Below, piece after piece: positions 27,411-36,238 of a DNA stretch of 64,000 nt. Every line of letters begins with the position of its first letter. The first letter of the stretch is position 1. The stretch is from Burkholderiales bacterium (GTDB taxonomy: Bacteria; Pseudomonadota; Gammaproteobacteria; Burkholderiales; Burkholderiaceae_C): positions 1 through 64,000 of the forward strand of contig JAGWTP010000004.1 of NCBI GenBank assembly GCA_028868895.1. The letters are read 5' to 3'. The translations under genes and the position numbers were made by a program. The notes beneath the pieces were generated by a model, which had not been told where the DNA came from, made no database searches, and worked only from the letters and a program-made list of their open reading frames with translations.

Positions 27411-28807
27411 CCGTAGCCTTCCAGGTAATGCGTGGCGAGCTTCTGCGCGTTCGCGAAACTCAGGCCCTGCGCGTCGAAGCGGCCCTGCACGCCGGCTTGT
27501 GACTGGTCGAGCGTGGCCACCAGCACCGAGAGGTCGTACAGCTCTGGCAGCTTGCGGTACGCACTCAGGCAGACGACCGCGCGCAGCGGCAATCCGTCGC
27601 GGTCGACGAAATCCTGGTGGCACTGCGGGCGGGTCATGAACTCCGAGCGCAGCCGCGTGAAGCTCTCGTTGCGAAAGCTGTCCGCGTAGCGCGCCGCGAA
27701 GCGCAGCGCGCCGAGCTTGCTGCCGTCGTAGCTCTCGTTGCGCACGCTGATCGCGCCGGTGGTGTAGTCGCCGACGAAGATGCGCGTGTCCATCACGCAG
27801 TCGGAGCGTTCGAGGTCGAGCCCGCCGGTGCGCGAGGGCTGGCTGCTGCCCCAGCAGCGCATGAACTGGTCGGTGGGCACCGGCACCCGGTAGCGCGCGT
27901 GCGTGGCCGACTTCCAGCCCTGCTCGATGAAGCGCTCGGTCAGTGCGGCCTGGTGCTGCATCAGCTGCGCGGCGACGATGGCGTAGGCCGGCGTCGTGAT
28001 CGGTGCGGCGTCGCGGCCGCGCGCCAGCAGCGCCACCGCGAACGTGGCCGGCACGAGGAAGCTGACCTGTTCGCCGTCGACGCGCCGTGCCACGTTGATG
28101 CCCACGACCTGGCCTTCCTGGTCGAGTGCCGGGCCGCCGCTCATGCCGGCGCTGAGCGCGCCGCCGAAGAAGATCTGCGGGTAGAAGCTGCGCTTGACGA
28201 GGCCGTTGTAAGTGCCCTCGGTCACGGCGAAACCCACATCGAGCGGGTTGCCCAGCGAGTAGATGCGCTCGCCCTGCGCCAGCGGCTGCGCCGGCGCGCG
28301 GAATTCGAGCGCATCGAAACCGGGCCCCGCGGCGCCCGGCGCATCGGCTGCCTTGAGCAGCGCCAGGTCGTGCAACACGTCGAGCTGCAGGATCTGCAGC
28401 GGCGCCTCGCGGCCGTCGGCGGTGACGTAGACGAGGTCGTAGCGCGCCGGCTTGAGCGCGGCCTCGGCGACGACATGAAAGTTGGTGATGATGTGGCCCG
28501 CACGCGAGACGAAGAAGCCCGAGCCGACCGAGGTCTGGCTGGCGCGGCCCTTCAGCACGGTGCGGATCTGCAGCAGCTGCGAGCGTGCCTGCGCATAGAC
28601 CTTGCGCGCCGACATCGACAGCGCCGGCGCCGGCGCCGGCGCCGGGGTCGACGCGCCTTGCGCACCCGAGGCCGCACCCGAGGCCGCGACCTCCGAAGCC
28701 GCCGGCCCGGCGCTGGCCGCCTGGGCCCACGCGCCACCCGGCATTGCGAGCGACCAGGCCAGCGCGAGCAGGGGCAGCGCGGTGTGGCGCAGTGGGGACG
28801 ACTCCAT
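27398..28807 (-). CDS. Exported trypsin-like (S1C/HtrA-type) serine protease
   Basis: 469 residues with a signal peptide ending AWA at about 26-28 and an Ala/Pro/Ser-rich spacer to about 65. A trypsin fold follows, with triad His111 (TNFHVV), Asp147 (LHDLALLK) and Ser223 (SAGMSGGPA). There is no PDZ domain. Instead a C-terminal region of about 200 residues contains conserved cysteines (RCWGSS, RSDCVMD, PQCHQ, VVCLS), probably disulfide-bonded in the periplasm. The stop overlaps the start of the FHA gene, so the two are expressed together. It may act in envelope stress or regulated proteolysis; substrates are not known. Confidence 0.88.
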   Translation of the reverse strand: MESSPLRHTALPLLALAWSLAMPGGAWAQAASAGPAASEVAASGAASGAQGASTPAPAPAPALSMSARKVYAQARSQLLQIRTVLKGRASQTSVGSGFFVSRAGHIITNFHVVAEAALKPARYDLVYVTADGREAPLQILQLDVLHDLALLKAADAPGAAGPGFDALEFRAPAQPLAQGERIYSLGNPLDVGFAVTEGTYNGLVKRSFYPQIFFGGALSAGMSGGPALDQEGQVVGINVARRVDGEQVSFLVPATFAVALLARGRDAAPITTPAYAIVAAQLMQHQAALTERFIEQGWKSATHARYRVPVPTDQFMRCWGSSQPSRTGGLDLERSDCVMDTRIFVGDYTTGAISVRNESYDGSKLGALRFAARYADSFRNESFTRLRSEFMTRPQCHQDFVDRDGLPLRAVVCLSAYRKLPELYDLSVLVATLDQSQAGVQGRFDAQGLSFANAQKLATHYLEGYGWAR

Positions 28808-28938
28808 CGAATTTCATTCTACGGGGCCGCCCCGGGGGTGCTGCGCGGCGCGGGTGAACTCGGGGTGCGTTTCCCCGCTGTCGCGCCACCGTGCGCCGCG
28901 CTAGATTTGCTGCAACCGCCCACCCGGAGACCCTCTGC

Positions 28939-29964
28939 ATGCAACGCCGCCGTTTTGTTGCCGCCGCCACCGCGTTGATCGCGATGCCCGCATACGCCCA
29001 GGCCCCGGCGATCGAGAAACCCAAGCTCACCCTTGCGGTGGGCGGCAAGAACCTGCTGTACTACCTGCCGCTCACGATCGCCGAGAGCCTGGGCTACTTC
29101 AAGGCCGAAGGCCTGGAGCTCACGATCGCCGACTTTGCCGGCGGCTCGCGCGCGCTGCAGGCCCTGATCGGCGGCAGCGCCGACGTGGTCTCGGGCGCGT
29201 TCGAGCACACCATTTCGATGCAGGTCAAGGGCCAGCCGCTGCGTGCCTTCGTGCTGCAGGGCCGGGCGCCGCAGATCGTGCTGGGCATCAACCCGAAGAC
29301 GCTGCCGCACTACAAGAGCGTGGCCGATCTCAAGGGCAAGAAGCTCGGCGTGACCGCGCCGGGTTCGAGCACCAACGTGCTCGCCAACTTCGTGCTCGCC
29401 AAGGCCGGCCTGAAACCGGGCGACGTGGCCATCATCGGCGTCGGCGCCGGCAGCGGTGCGGTGGCGGCGATGCGTTCGGGCCAGATCGACGCGATCAGCA
29501 ACCTCGACCCGGTGATCACGCTGCTGCTGCGCTCGGGCGACCTGAAGATCGTCTCCGACACCCGCGTCGTCGCCGAGTCCGACAAGATATTCGGCGGCCC
29601 GATGCCGGCCGGCTGCCTGTACGCAACGCAGGGTTTCATCGACAAGAACCCGGCCACCGCGCAGGCCCTGGCCAACGCCATCGTGCGTGCCGACCAGTGG
29701 ATCCAGCATGCCGGCGCGAGCGAGATCATCAAGGTCGTGCCCGAGAGCTACCTGCTCGGCGACCGCGCGGTCTACGTCGATGCGTATCTGTCGGCCAAGG
29801 GTGCGCTGTCCGGCGACGGCCTGTTTCCCGCGGCCGGCGCCGAGACCGCACGCCGCGCGCTGGCCAGCATCGACCCCGAGATCGCCAGCGCCAGGATCGA
29901 CCTGGCGGCGCTCTACACCAACGAGTTCGCCCAACGCGCCAATGCGCTGTACCCGAAGGGCTGA
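28939..29964 (+). CDS. ABC transporter substrate-binding protein (NitT/TauT, NMT1-like)
   Basis: 341 residues; the start MQRRRFVAAATAL follows a GGAGA. It carries a twin-Arg-containing signal sequence with the cut after AYA (about 20). The mature protein has the NMT1/SsuA periplasmic-binding pattern: YLPLTIAESLGYFKAEGLELTIADFAGGS, ALIGGSADVVSGAFEHT, and LKGKKLGVTAPGSSTN. Such proteins bind small organic nitrogen or sulfur compounds, e.g. taurine, sulfonates or pyrimidine precursors. The matching ATPase and permease genes lie 1.4 kb downstream on the same strand, separated by a repeat array and an opposite-strand patatin gene. Confidence 0.9.
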   Translation: MQRRRFVAAATALIAMPAYAQAPAIEKPKLTLAVGGKNLLYYLPLTIAESLGYFKAEGLELTIADFAGGSRALQALIGGSADVVSGAFEHTISMQVKGQPLRAFVLQGRAPQIVLGINPKTLPHYKSVADLKGKKLGVTAPGSSTNVLANFVLAKAGLKPGDVAIIGVGAGSGAVAAMRSGQIDAISNLDPVITLLLRSGDLKIVSDTRVVAESDKIFGGPMPAGCLYATQGFIDKNPATAQALANAIVRADQWIQHAGASEIIKVVPESYLLGDRAVYVDAYLSAKGALSGDGLFPAAGAETARRALASIDPEIASARIDLAALYTNEFAQRANALYPKG

Positions 29965-29992
29965 AGGCGCCGCGCCGGCGCCCCGGCGGTCT

Positions 29993-30217
29993 CAAGCAAA
30001 GGTGGGTCTGCCACGGCGCTTGACCCCTGGAGGCGGGAATGCCGCCGGCATTTCCCGGGAGGGCTCACAAGCAAAGGTGGCTCTGCCACTTTGCTTGACC
30101 CCTGGGGGCGGGGATGCCGCCGGCATTTCCCGGGGGGGCTCACAAGCAAATGTGGCTCTGCCACTTTGCTTGACCCCTGGGGGCGGGAATGCCACCGGCA
30201 TTTCCCGGGGGGGCTCA
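29993..30217. repeat. Three tandem copies of a 75-bp two-hairpin repeat
   Basis: Copies at 29993-30067, 30068-30142 and 30143-30217, each exactly 75 bases and differing at only a few positions. Each has a first stem (CAAGCAAA ... TTTGCTTG around a GTGGC/GCCAC pair) and a second region of GC-rich complementarity (CCCCTGGGGGCGGG, then GCCGGCATTTCCCGGG). The last three bases of the array (TCA) are the stop codon of the patatin gene. Related single copies lie at 50239-50312 and 63160-63232. Confidence 0.92.
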
Positions 30218-31240
30218 ATAAAACAGCGCGCCCAGGTCCACGGTCGAGCGCCGGCCGAGTTGCTCGTGGTGGGCCTGCAGCCAGGCGCGGGCGCGGGTGC
30301 GGCCGAGCTCCGCGAGCATCGCGAAGAAGCCGAGGTTGGCGGCCAGCTTGGTCTCGGCCGACAGCTCGGCGATCACGTCTTCGGCCTCGATGACATGGAA
30401 GTGCGTGCGCATCGCGCGCCGCTCGAGCGCGCCGAGCAGCCAGCGCGAGCGGCCGATGCGCTCGCGCAGGTGCGCGAACATGCGCATCTCGCGCAGGAAC
30501 GTGGCGTTGAAGGCGATCTCGAGGACGCGGGTGTGGATGTCCTGCGCGGTGTGCGGGGTCTCGGCGTGCTTGAGCGGGCTGAGCAGCACCAGCACGATGT
30601 CGCTCGAATCGCAGTCGTAGAACAGCGGAAAGACGGCCGGGTTGGCGCAGTAGCCGCCGTCCCAGTAGGGCTCGCCGTCGATCTCGACGGCGCGGTGCAC
30701 GGTGGGCAGGCAGGCCGAGGCGAGCATCACGTCGGCCGACACCTCGGTCTCGCGGAACAGCCGCAGCTTGCCCGAGTTGGCGTGGGTCGCGGCAATGAAC
30801 AGCTTGACCGGGCTGGCCGCGCGCAGCCGCTCGAAATCGATCTGCGCCGCAACGATGTCGCGCAGCGGGTTCAGGTCGAACGGGTTGATCTGGGTTGGCG
30901 AGAAGTAGTGCGTCCACTGCAGCAGCAGCCGCACCATCGGCGCCAGGCTCACGCGCTTGCCGTCGCCCGAAGTCACCGTCAGCTCGGCCGGCATGCTGGC
31001 GGCCACCGCAGTCCAGAAGGTCCGCAATGCCGCACGCGCGCCGTCGCGCCCGCCGTGCAGCAGGCCGTGCGCCATCACCACCGCGTTCATCGCCCCGGCG
31101 CTGGTGCCGCTGATGCCGTCGAACGCGGTGCGGCCGTCTTCGAGCAGGGCATCGAGCACGCCCCACGTGAATGCGCCGTGCGCACCGCCGCCTTGCAACG
31201 CGAGGTTGATCGAGCGGTGGGCGGGGCGACCGAAGAGCAT
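30215..31240 (-). CDS. Patatin-like phospholipase
   Basis: 341 residues from the ATG at 31240. The patatin signature is complete: oxyanion loop GGGAHG at 17-22, nucleophile elbow GTSAG with Ser47, and catalytic Asp194 in WDGGYCANP. The C-terminal half is helical and carries a region similar to RssA/YchK-type bacterial patatins with an extra domain (RVLEIAFNATFLREMRMF). No signal peptide is seen, so cytoplasmic or peripheral membrane activity on phospholipids is likely. The stop codon is the end of the repeat array described next to it. It interrupts the ABC transporter genes on the other strand. Confidence 0.92.
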   Translation of the reverse strand: MLFGRPAHRSINLALQGGGAHGAFTWGVLDALLEDGRTAFDGISGTSAGAMNAVVMAHGLLHGGRDGARAALRTFWTAVAASMPAELTVTSGDGKRVSLAPMVRLLLQWTHYFSPTQINPFDLNPLRDIVAAQIDFERLRAASPVKLFIAATHANSGKLRLFRETEVSADVMLASACLPTVHRAVEIDGEPYWDGGYCANPAVFPLFYDCDSSDIVLVLLSPLKHAETPHTAQDIHTRVLEIAFNATFLREMRMFAHLRERIGRSRWLLGALERRAMRTHFHVIEAEDVIAELSAETKLAANLGFFAMLAELGRTRARAWLQAHHEQLGRRSTVDLGALFY

Positions 31241-31395
31241 GCGGGGGTGCGGGCGAAGAGCGCGGCAGCAATGAAGGGCCGCACGGTACACGAACGCGCC
31301 CGCGCCGTCGGTGCGGTGCCCGCGCCGACGCCCGGCGCCCGGCGCCCGGCGCCCGGCCAGCGCGGCCGCGCGCGGCCATCGTGCAGGAGTCGTTG

Positions 31396-32298
31396 ATGTC
31401 GCCGAATGCCACCGCTGAACCCGCGGCGCTGCGGCTGCACGGCGTTGCCTGCACGTTTGCCGGCAAGGACGGCGCGAGCCCGCGCTACACCGCGGTGCGC
31501 GACGTCTCGTTGACGGTCGGCGCCGGTGAGTTCGTCTCGGTCGTCGGCCCCACCGGCTGCGGCAAGAGCACGCTGCTGAACGTGGCGGCCGGGCTGCTCG
31601 CGCCGAGCGCCGGGCGGGTCGAGGTGTTCGGCGCGGCGCTGACGGGCATCAACCGCCGCGCCGGCTACATGTTCCAGTCCGAGAGCCTGATGCCGTGGCG
31701 CACCGCGCTTCAAAACGTGATGGCCGGGCTCGAGTTCCGCGGCGTGCCCGACGCGCGCGCGCTGGCCGGCGAGTGGCTGAGGCGCGTCGGCCTGGGCGGC
31801 TTCGGCGACCGCTACCCGCACCAGCTCTCGGGCGGCATGCGCAAGCGCGTGAGCCTGGCGCAGACGCTCGTGCTCGATCCCGACATCATCTTGATGGACG
31901 AACCGTTCTCGGCGCTCGACATCCAGACCCGGCAGCTGATGGAGAACGAAGTGCTCGACCTGTGGGCCGGCGCCGGCGACGCGCGCCGGGCCGCTCCAGG
32001 CGGGTCGGCGGCCCCCCGGGGGGGCCGGCGTGAAGCGCCTGAGGATCGTTCGTCTCGAAAAGCGGTGCTGTTCATCACCCACGACCTGGACGAGGCGATC
32101 GCGATGAGCGACCGCGTCGTCTGCCTGAGTGCCGGGCCGGCCTCGCACCCGATCGGCGAGTTCGCGATCGACCTGCCGCGCCCGCGCGACGTGGCCGAGG
32201 TGCGCGCCACCGGGCGATTCAACGAGCTGCACACCGCCATCTGGGGCGTGCTGCGCGAAGAAGTGCTCAAGGGTTACCAGCAGCAGCTGGCCGCATGA
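31396..32298 (+). CDS. ABC transporter ATP-binding protein (NitT/TauT type) with in-frame insertion
   Basis: 300 residues; the ATG at 31396 is preceded by AGGAG six bases away (a GTG at 31381 is less suitable). Walker A GPTGCGKST is at 51-59, signature LSGGM at about 144, Walker B IILMDEP at about 168, and the H-loop is in FITHDLDEA. Between Walker B and the H-loop there are about 29 extra residues (from about 193), rich in Ala, Gly and Arg, absent from SsuB/TauB-type relatives. They coincide with a palindromic DNA element. The ATGA overlap with the permease shows coupling. Confidence 0.88.
   Translation: MSPNATAEPAALRLHGVACTFAGKDGASPRYTAVRDVSLTVGAGEFVSVVGPTGCGKSTLLNVAAGLLAPSAGRVEVFGAALTGINRRAGYMFQSESLMPWRTALQNVMAGLEFRGVPDARALAGEWLRRVGLGGFGDRYPHQLSGGMRKRVSLAQTLVLDPDIILMDEPFSALDIQTRQLMENEVLDLWAGAGDARRAAPGGSAAPRGGRREAPEDRSSRKAVLFITHDLDEAIAMSDRVVCLSAGPASHPIGEFAIDLPRPRDVAEVRATGRFNELHTAIWGVLREEVLKGYQQQLAA
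31972..32060 (+). repeat. Palindromic element inserted in frame in the ABC ATPase gene
   Basis: This stretch contains the near-perfect palindrome GGCCCCCCGGGGGGGCC (32010-32026), flanked by CCGGGCCGCTCCAGG and CCGGCGTGAAGCGCC. It resembles intergenic GC-rich palindromic repeats seen in Burkholderiales genomes and reads through without a stop. Exact borders are uncertain by a few bases. Confidence 0.6.
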
Positions 32299-33140
32299 AG
32301 GCGACGACGCGCATGTGGAACTTCGTCAAGCCCCGTCAAGGCAACCTGCGCCTGTGGCAGGCTGGCCTGCTGGTCGCGGTCTTCGTGCTCTGGTACGTGC
32401 TCACCCGGCCCGGCCTGATCCCGCCTTTCCTGTTCGAGAACGACCGCCAGGCGGCGTTCTTCTTCGGCGAGCCGCTGCAGGTGTTCGGCCGCATCTGGGC
32501 CTGGTTCGTGACCCGCGGCGACATCTACCAGCACCTGTGGGTCACGCTGCTCGAAACCGTGCTCGCGTTCGTCATCGGCACGGCATTGGGCCTGGGGTGC
32601 GGGCTGTGGCTCGCGCTGAGCCCGCTGGCCGCCGCCATCACCGAACCCTACATCAAGGCGCTGAACAGCATGCCGCGCGTGATCCTCGCGCCGATCTTCG
32701 CGGTCTGGTTCGGCTTGGGGCTCGCGAGCAAGGTCGCGCTCGGCGTGACGCTGGTCTTTTTCATCGTCTTCTTCAACGTCTACCAGGGCGTCAAGGAGGT
32801 CAGCACGGTGGTGCTGGCCAATGTGCGCATGCTCGGCGCCTCGCCGCGGCAGCTGCTGCGGCACGTGTACCTGCCGAGCGCGACCAGCTGGGTCTTCAGC
32901 TCGCTGCACACCAGCGTCGGGCTGGCCTTCGTCGGGGCGGTGGTCGGCGAATACCTCGGCTCGTCGCGCGGTGTGGGCTACCTGATCCTGCAGGCCGAAG
33001 GCTCGTTCGACATCAACACCGTGATGGCCGGCATCCTGGTGCTGACGGTGTTCGCGCTGCTGCTCGACGGGGCCGTCGGCACGCTCGAGACGCGGCTGAT
33101 GAAGTGGCAGCCGAAGACGGGCGAGACCGCGAAGCTCTAA
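32295..33140 (+). CDS. ABC transporter permease (NitT/TauT type)
   Basis: 281 residues; the start overlaps the ATPase stop (ATGA). About six membrane segments are present, with the EAA-like coupling motif of binding-protein-dependent permeases (VRMLGASPRQLLRHVYLPSA) at about 178-200. The sequence EYLGSSRGVGYLI near the end is typical of SsuC/TauC-family permeases. It should form a homodimer with two copies of the ATPase and use the substrate-binding protein encoded at 28939. It converges on the amidase gene with stops overlapping by four bases (33137-33140). Confidence 0.92.
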   Translation: MKATTRMWNFVKPRQGNLRLWQAGLLVAVFVLWYVLTRPGLIPPFLFENDRQAAFFFGEPLQVFGRIWAWFVTRGDIYQHLWVTLLETVLAFVIGTALGLGCGLWLALSPLAAAITEPYIKALNSMPRVILAPIFAVWFGLGLASKVALGVTLVFFIVFFNVYQGVKEVSTVVLANVRMLGASPRQLLRHVYLPSATSWVFSSLHTSVGLAFVGAVVGEYLGSSRGVGYLILQAEGSFDINTVMAGILVLTVFALLLDGAVGTLETRLMKWQPKTGETAKL

Positions 33141-34495
33141 GCGCGCAGCGACTCGATCTGCTGCGCAACGCCGATCGTCGTGCGGTCGTGCAGGAACGCG
33201 CCGATGATCTGCACGCCGATCGGCAGACCCTCAGGGCTCTTCGCGATCGGCGCGACGGTGGCCGGCAGGCCGGCGAAGGTCGCCATGCCGGACCACGCGA
33301 GCTGGTCGCCGAAGGGCGTGGCATCGCCGTCGAGCCGCAGCGTGCGCTTGCGCCAGTCGGGTTCGCTCGTGAGCGGGAACGCCGGGGTGCCGAATGCCGG
33401 CGCGAGCAGCACGTCGATCGTCTCGAACAGCGCGCGCCATTGCCGCCGCACCGCGGCGCGCCGGTGCAACAAGCCGATCCACTCGTGCGCCGATATGACG
33501 GGGCGCCCGTCGGGCGGCGCGCCGTAGCTCGTGATCGTCGTCAGCATCGTCACGTACGCCTTGTGCGACGCCACGAGGTCCGGCAGCAGCGTACTGGCGG
33601 GTTCGATCTGCGCGCCTTCGCGCACCAGCTCGCCGGCCAGGCGATGCAAGGCATCGCGCGTGGCGGTGTCGGCGCGGGCGAGCGGGTGCGTGTCGAGCAG
33701 CAGCACGCGCAGGCCGTCGATGCCTGCGACGCGCGGCGAAGGCAGCGCGAGGCGATAGCCGTTCGCTTCGTCGCCGTCCGGGCCGGCGAGCACGTCGAGC
33801 GCGAGGTCGAGGTCGGCGGCGCAGCGCGCGAGCGGCCCACAGACCGCGAGGTCGATGCCGGCGCCGTCGGTGCCGGGGAACGCGTGCCCGCGCGACGGCA
33901 GCAGGTTGAAGCTGGGCTTGTGGCCGAAGACGCCGCAGAAGTGCGCGGGCACGCGGATCGAGCCGCCGATGTCGGAGCCGAGTTCGAGCGGTACGAAACC
34001 GGCCGCGACCGCCGCGGCGCCACCGCCGGACGAGCCGCCCGGCGTGCGCGTGGGGTCACGCGGGTTCAACGTCGTGCCGTGGATCGGGTTGCTCGATTGC
34101 CAGTCGGCCAACGCCGGCGGCACGTTGCTCTTGCCGAGGATCACCGCACCCGCGGCCTTGAGGCGCTGTACCAGCACCGCGTCGACACCCGGCATGTAGT
34201 CGCGGAACGGCGGCAGACCCCAGGTGGTGGGCAGTCCGGCGACGTTGTACGACTCCTTCACCGTCATCGGCACGCCGAGCAGCGCGCCGGCCGTCTCGCT
34301 GCGCGCGATCGCCCGGTCGCGCCCGCTCGCCTGTTCGCGGGCGCGCTCGAAATCGCGCACGACGATGGCGTTGATCGCGCCGTCGCCGCGCTCGATGCGC
34401 GCGATCGCGGCGTCGCAGAGTTCGCGCGCGCTGACCTCGCCGGCGCGCACCGCGGCGGCGAGTTGCGCCGCGGTGGCGGTGTCGCGGTCGCGCAT
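33137..34495 (-). CDS. Amidase (amidase-signature family)
   Basis: 452 residues. The Ser-cisSer-Lys triad of the amidase-signature family is visible: Lys80 (VPMTVKES), Ser155 (TPGGSSGGGA) and Ser179 (GSDIGGSIR). Members hydrolyse amide or carbamoyl bonds, from simple amides to ureido acids; the GatA subfamily acts on misacylated tRNA, but gatB and gatC are absent here, which argues against that role. The ATG at 34495 lies eight bases after mmsA, so they form an operon. The pairing with mmsA and a NitT/TauT transporter suggests catabolism of a nitrogenous compound; the substrate is inferred only. Confidence 0.88.
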   Translation of the reverse strand: MRDRDTATAAQLAAAVRAGEVSARELCDAAIARIERGDGAINAIVVRDFERAREQASGRDRAIARSETAGALLGVPMTVKESYNVAGLPTTWGLPPFRDYMPGVDAVLVQRLKAAGAVILGKSNVPPALADWQSSNPIHGTTLNPRDPTRTPGGSSGGGAAAVAAGFVPLELGSDIGGSIRVPAHFCGVFGHKPSFNLLPSRGHAFPGTDGAGIDLAVCGPLARCAADLDLALDVLAGPDGDEANGYRLALPSPRVAGIDGLRVLLLDTHPLARADTATRDALHRLAGELVREGAQIEPASTLLPDLVASHKAYVTMLTTITSYGAPPDGRPVISAHEWIGLLHRRAAVRRQWRALFETIDVLLAPAFGTPAFPLTSEPDWRKRTLRLDGDATPFGDQLAWSGMATFAGLPATVAPIAKSPEGLPIGVQIIGAFLHDRTTIGVAQQIESLRA

Positions 34496-34503
34496 TGGCG
34501 CCT

Positions 34504-36036
34504 CTACTTCGCCGTCGGCATCACGAACTCGGCGCCCTTGCTGATGCTTGCCGGCCAGCGCTGCATGATCGACTTCTGCTTGGTGTAGAAGCGCACGCCC
34601 TCTACGCCGTAGGCGTGCATGTCGCCGAACAGGCTCTTCTTCCACCCGCCGAAGCCGTGCCAGGCCATCGGCACCGGGATCGGCACGTTGATGCCGACCA
34701 TGCCGACCTGGATGCGGCGCGAGAACTCGCGCGCCACGTTGCCGTCGCTGGTGAAGCAGGCCACGCCGTTGCCGAACTCGTGCGCGTTGACGAGCTCGAC
34801 CGCCTCTTTCAGGTCGGGCACGCGCACGCAGCTCAGCACCGGGCCGAAGATCTCTTCCTTGTAGATGCGCATCGCGGGCGTGACGTGGTCGAACAGCGTG
34901 CCGCCGGTGAAGAAGCCGTTCTCGTGGCCGGGCACCTTGTGGCCGCGGCCATCGACGACGAGCGTGGCGCCTTCCTTGACGCCGGTGTCGATGTAGCCCT
35001 CGATCCGCTCCAGCGCCTGGCGCGTGACGATCGGGCCCATCTCGGCGTCGAGCTCCATGCCGTTCTTGATCTTCAGCGACTTCGCGCGCTCGGCCAGCTT
35101 GGGCACGATCTTGTCGGCCACGTCGCCGACCAGCACTGCCACGCTGATCGCCATGCAGCGTTCGCCCGCCGAGCCGTAGGCGGCGCCGATCAGCGCGTCG
35201 ACCGCCTGCTCGATGTCGGCGTCGGGCATCACGACCATGTGGTTCTTCGCGCCGCCCAGCGCCTGCACGCGCTTGCCATGGTGGGCGCCGGTCTCGTAGA
35301 TGTACTGTGCGATCGGCGTCGAGCCGACGAAGCTCAGCGCCTTCACGTCGGTGTGCGTCAGCAGCGCATCGACCGCGACCTTGTCGCCCTGCACGACGTT
35401 GAACACGCCGTCGGGCAGGCCGGCTTGCGTGAACAGCTCGGCCATCAGGATCGACGCCGACGGATCGCGCTCGCTCGGCTTGAGCACGAAGGTGTTGCCG
35501 CAGGCGATCGCCACCGGGTACATCCACATCGGCACCATGCAGGGGAAGTTGAACGGCGTGACGCCGGCGACCACGCCGAGCGGCTGGCGCAGCGTCCAGT
35601 TGTCGATGCCGGTGGAGACCTGGTCGGTGAAGTCGCCCTTGAGCAACTGCGGCACGCCACAGGCGAACTCGACGATGTCGATGCCGCGGGTGACCTCGCC
35701 CTGCGCGTCGGTGAAGACCTTGCCGTGCTCGGCGGTGATCATCGCGGCGAGCGCGTCGCGGTGCTGGTTCAGCAGCCCGAGGAACTTGTTCATGATGCGC
35801 GCGCGGCGGATCGGCGGCGTGTCGGCCCACGCCGGGAAGGCGGCGCGGGCCGCATCGACCGCGCGGCCGACCTCGTCGATCGAGGCCAGCGCCACCTGTC
35901 GCGCGACGGCGCCGGTCGAGGGGTTGTAGACCGCCTGGCGGCGCCCGCTGGTGCTGGCGACAGCGCGCCCGCCGATGTAGTGGCCGACCTCGGTGGTCGA
36001 CGAAAAGGCGGCGGTGAAGGCTTCGGGTGCGCCCAT
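34504..36036 (-). CDS. mmsA: CoA-acylating methylmalonate-semialdehyde dehydrogenase
   Basis: 510 residues of the aldehyde dehydrogenase superfamily. The features are those of Mms[20 protein letters not shown], the cofactor region [14 protein letters not shown], and the catalytic Cys in [12 protein letters not shown], where other ALDHs have a Glu-dependent hydrolytic site. It converts (methyl)malonate semialdehyde to propionyl-/acetyl-CoA with NAD and CoA, in valine, thymine, uracil/beta-alanine or inositol breakdown. It is the first gene of a unit with the amidase. A GC-rich upstream region with a minus-strand terminator lies before it. Confidence 0.93.
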   Translation of the reverse strand: MGAPEAFTAAFSSTTEVGHYIGGRAVASTSGRRQAVYNPSTGAVARQVALASIDEVGRAVDAARAAFPAWADTPPIRRARIMNKFLGLLNQHRDALAAMITAEHGKVFTDAQGEVTRGIDIVEFACGVPQLLKGDFTDQVSTGIDNWTLRQPLGVVAGVTPFNFPCMVPMWMYPVAIACGNTFVLKPSERDPSASILMAELFTQAGLPDGVFNVVQGDKVAVDALLTHTDVKALSFVGSTPIAQYIYETGAHHGKRVQALGGAKNHMVVMPDADIEQAVDALIGAAYGSAGERCMAISVAVLVGDVADKIVPKLAERAKSLKIKNGMELDAEMGPIVTRQALERIEGYIDTGVKEGATLVVDGRGHKVPGHENGFFTGGTLFDHVTPAMRIYKEEIFGPVLSCVRVPDLKEAVELVNAHEFGNGVACFTSDGNVAREFSRRIQVGMVGINVPIPVPMAWHGFGGWKKSLFGDMHAYGVEGVRFYTKQKSIMQRWPASISKGAEFVMPTAK

Positions 36037-36207
36037 GGTGCGGTCTCCTGGCGGTTTCTGGGGAATGACGGGGTCGGGTCAGCCTTGAAGTCTATGCCAG
36101 CGCCTGCCCGGTGCCCCGGGCCGACGGCGATGCCATGAGGCCGCCAGAGGCGCCGCGCGCTTCGCGTGCCCGGCCCGCACGCCGGCGTGCGCCGACGTAC
36201 GAAAAAA

Positions 36208-36238
36208 AGCCCACCTGCGTGGGCGGGTGGGCTTTGAA
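36208..36238 (-). terminator. Rho-independent terminator on the minus strand
   Basis: Read on the minus strand, AAAGCCCACC pairs with GGTGGGCTTT around a nine-base loop and runs into TTTTTTTC. It is preceded by a second small hairpin, GTCCTT and AAGGAC with a four-base loop (36239-36254). It lies upstream of mmsA, so it cannot end mmsA; it must end a transcript that begins further right on the minus strand, where no coding gene is seen. Confidence 0.75.

Noticed and set aside
29993-30217. CRISPR array
   Set aside because: The units are 75-base direct repeats with no unique spacers between them and no cas genes nearby.
33137-34495. Amidase as the GatA subunit of a tRNA amidotransferase
   Set aside because: No gatB or gatC is adjacent, and the neighbours are catabolic or transport genes.
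34504-35830. Reading the amidase frame as part of a fused longer protein (897 codons) over mmsA
   Set aside because: The upstream part is out-of-frame noise over mmsA; the amidase has its own ATG at 34495 and a normal length.
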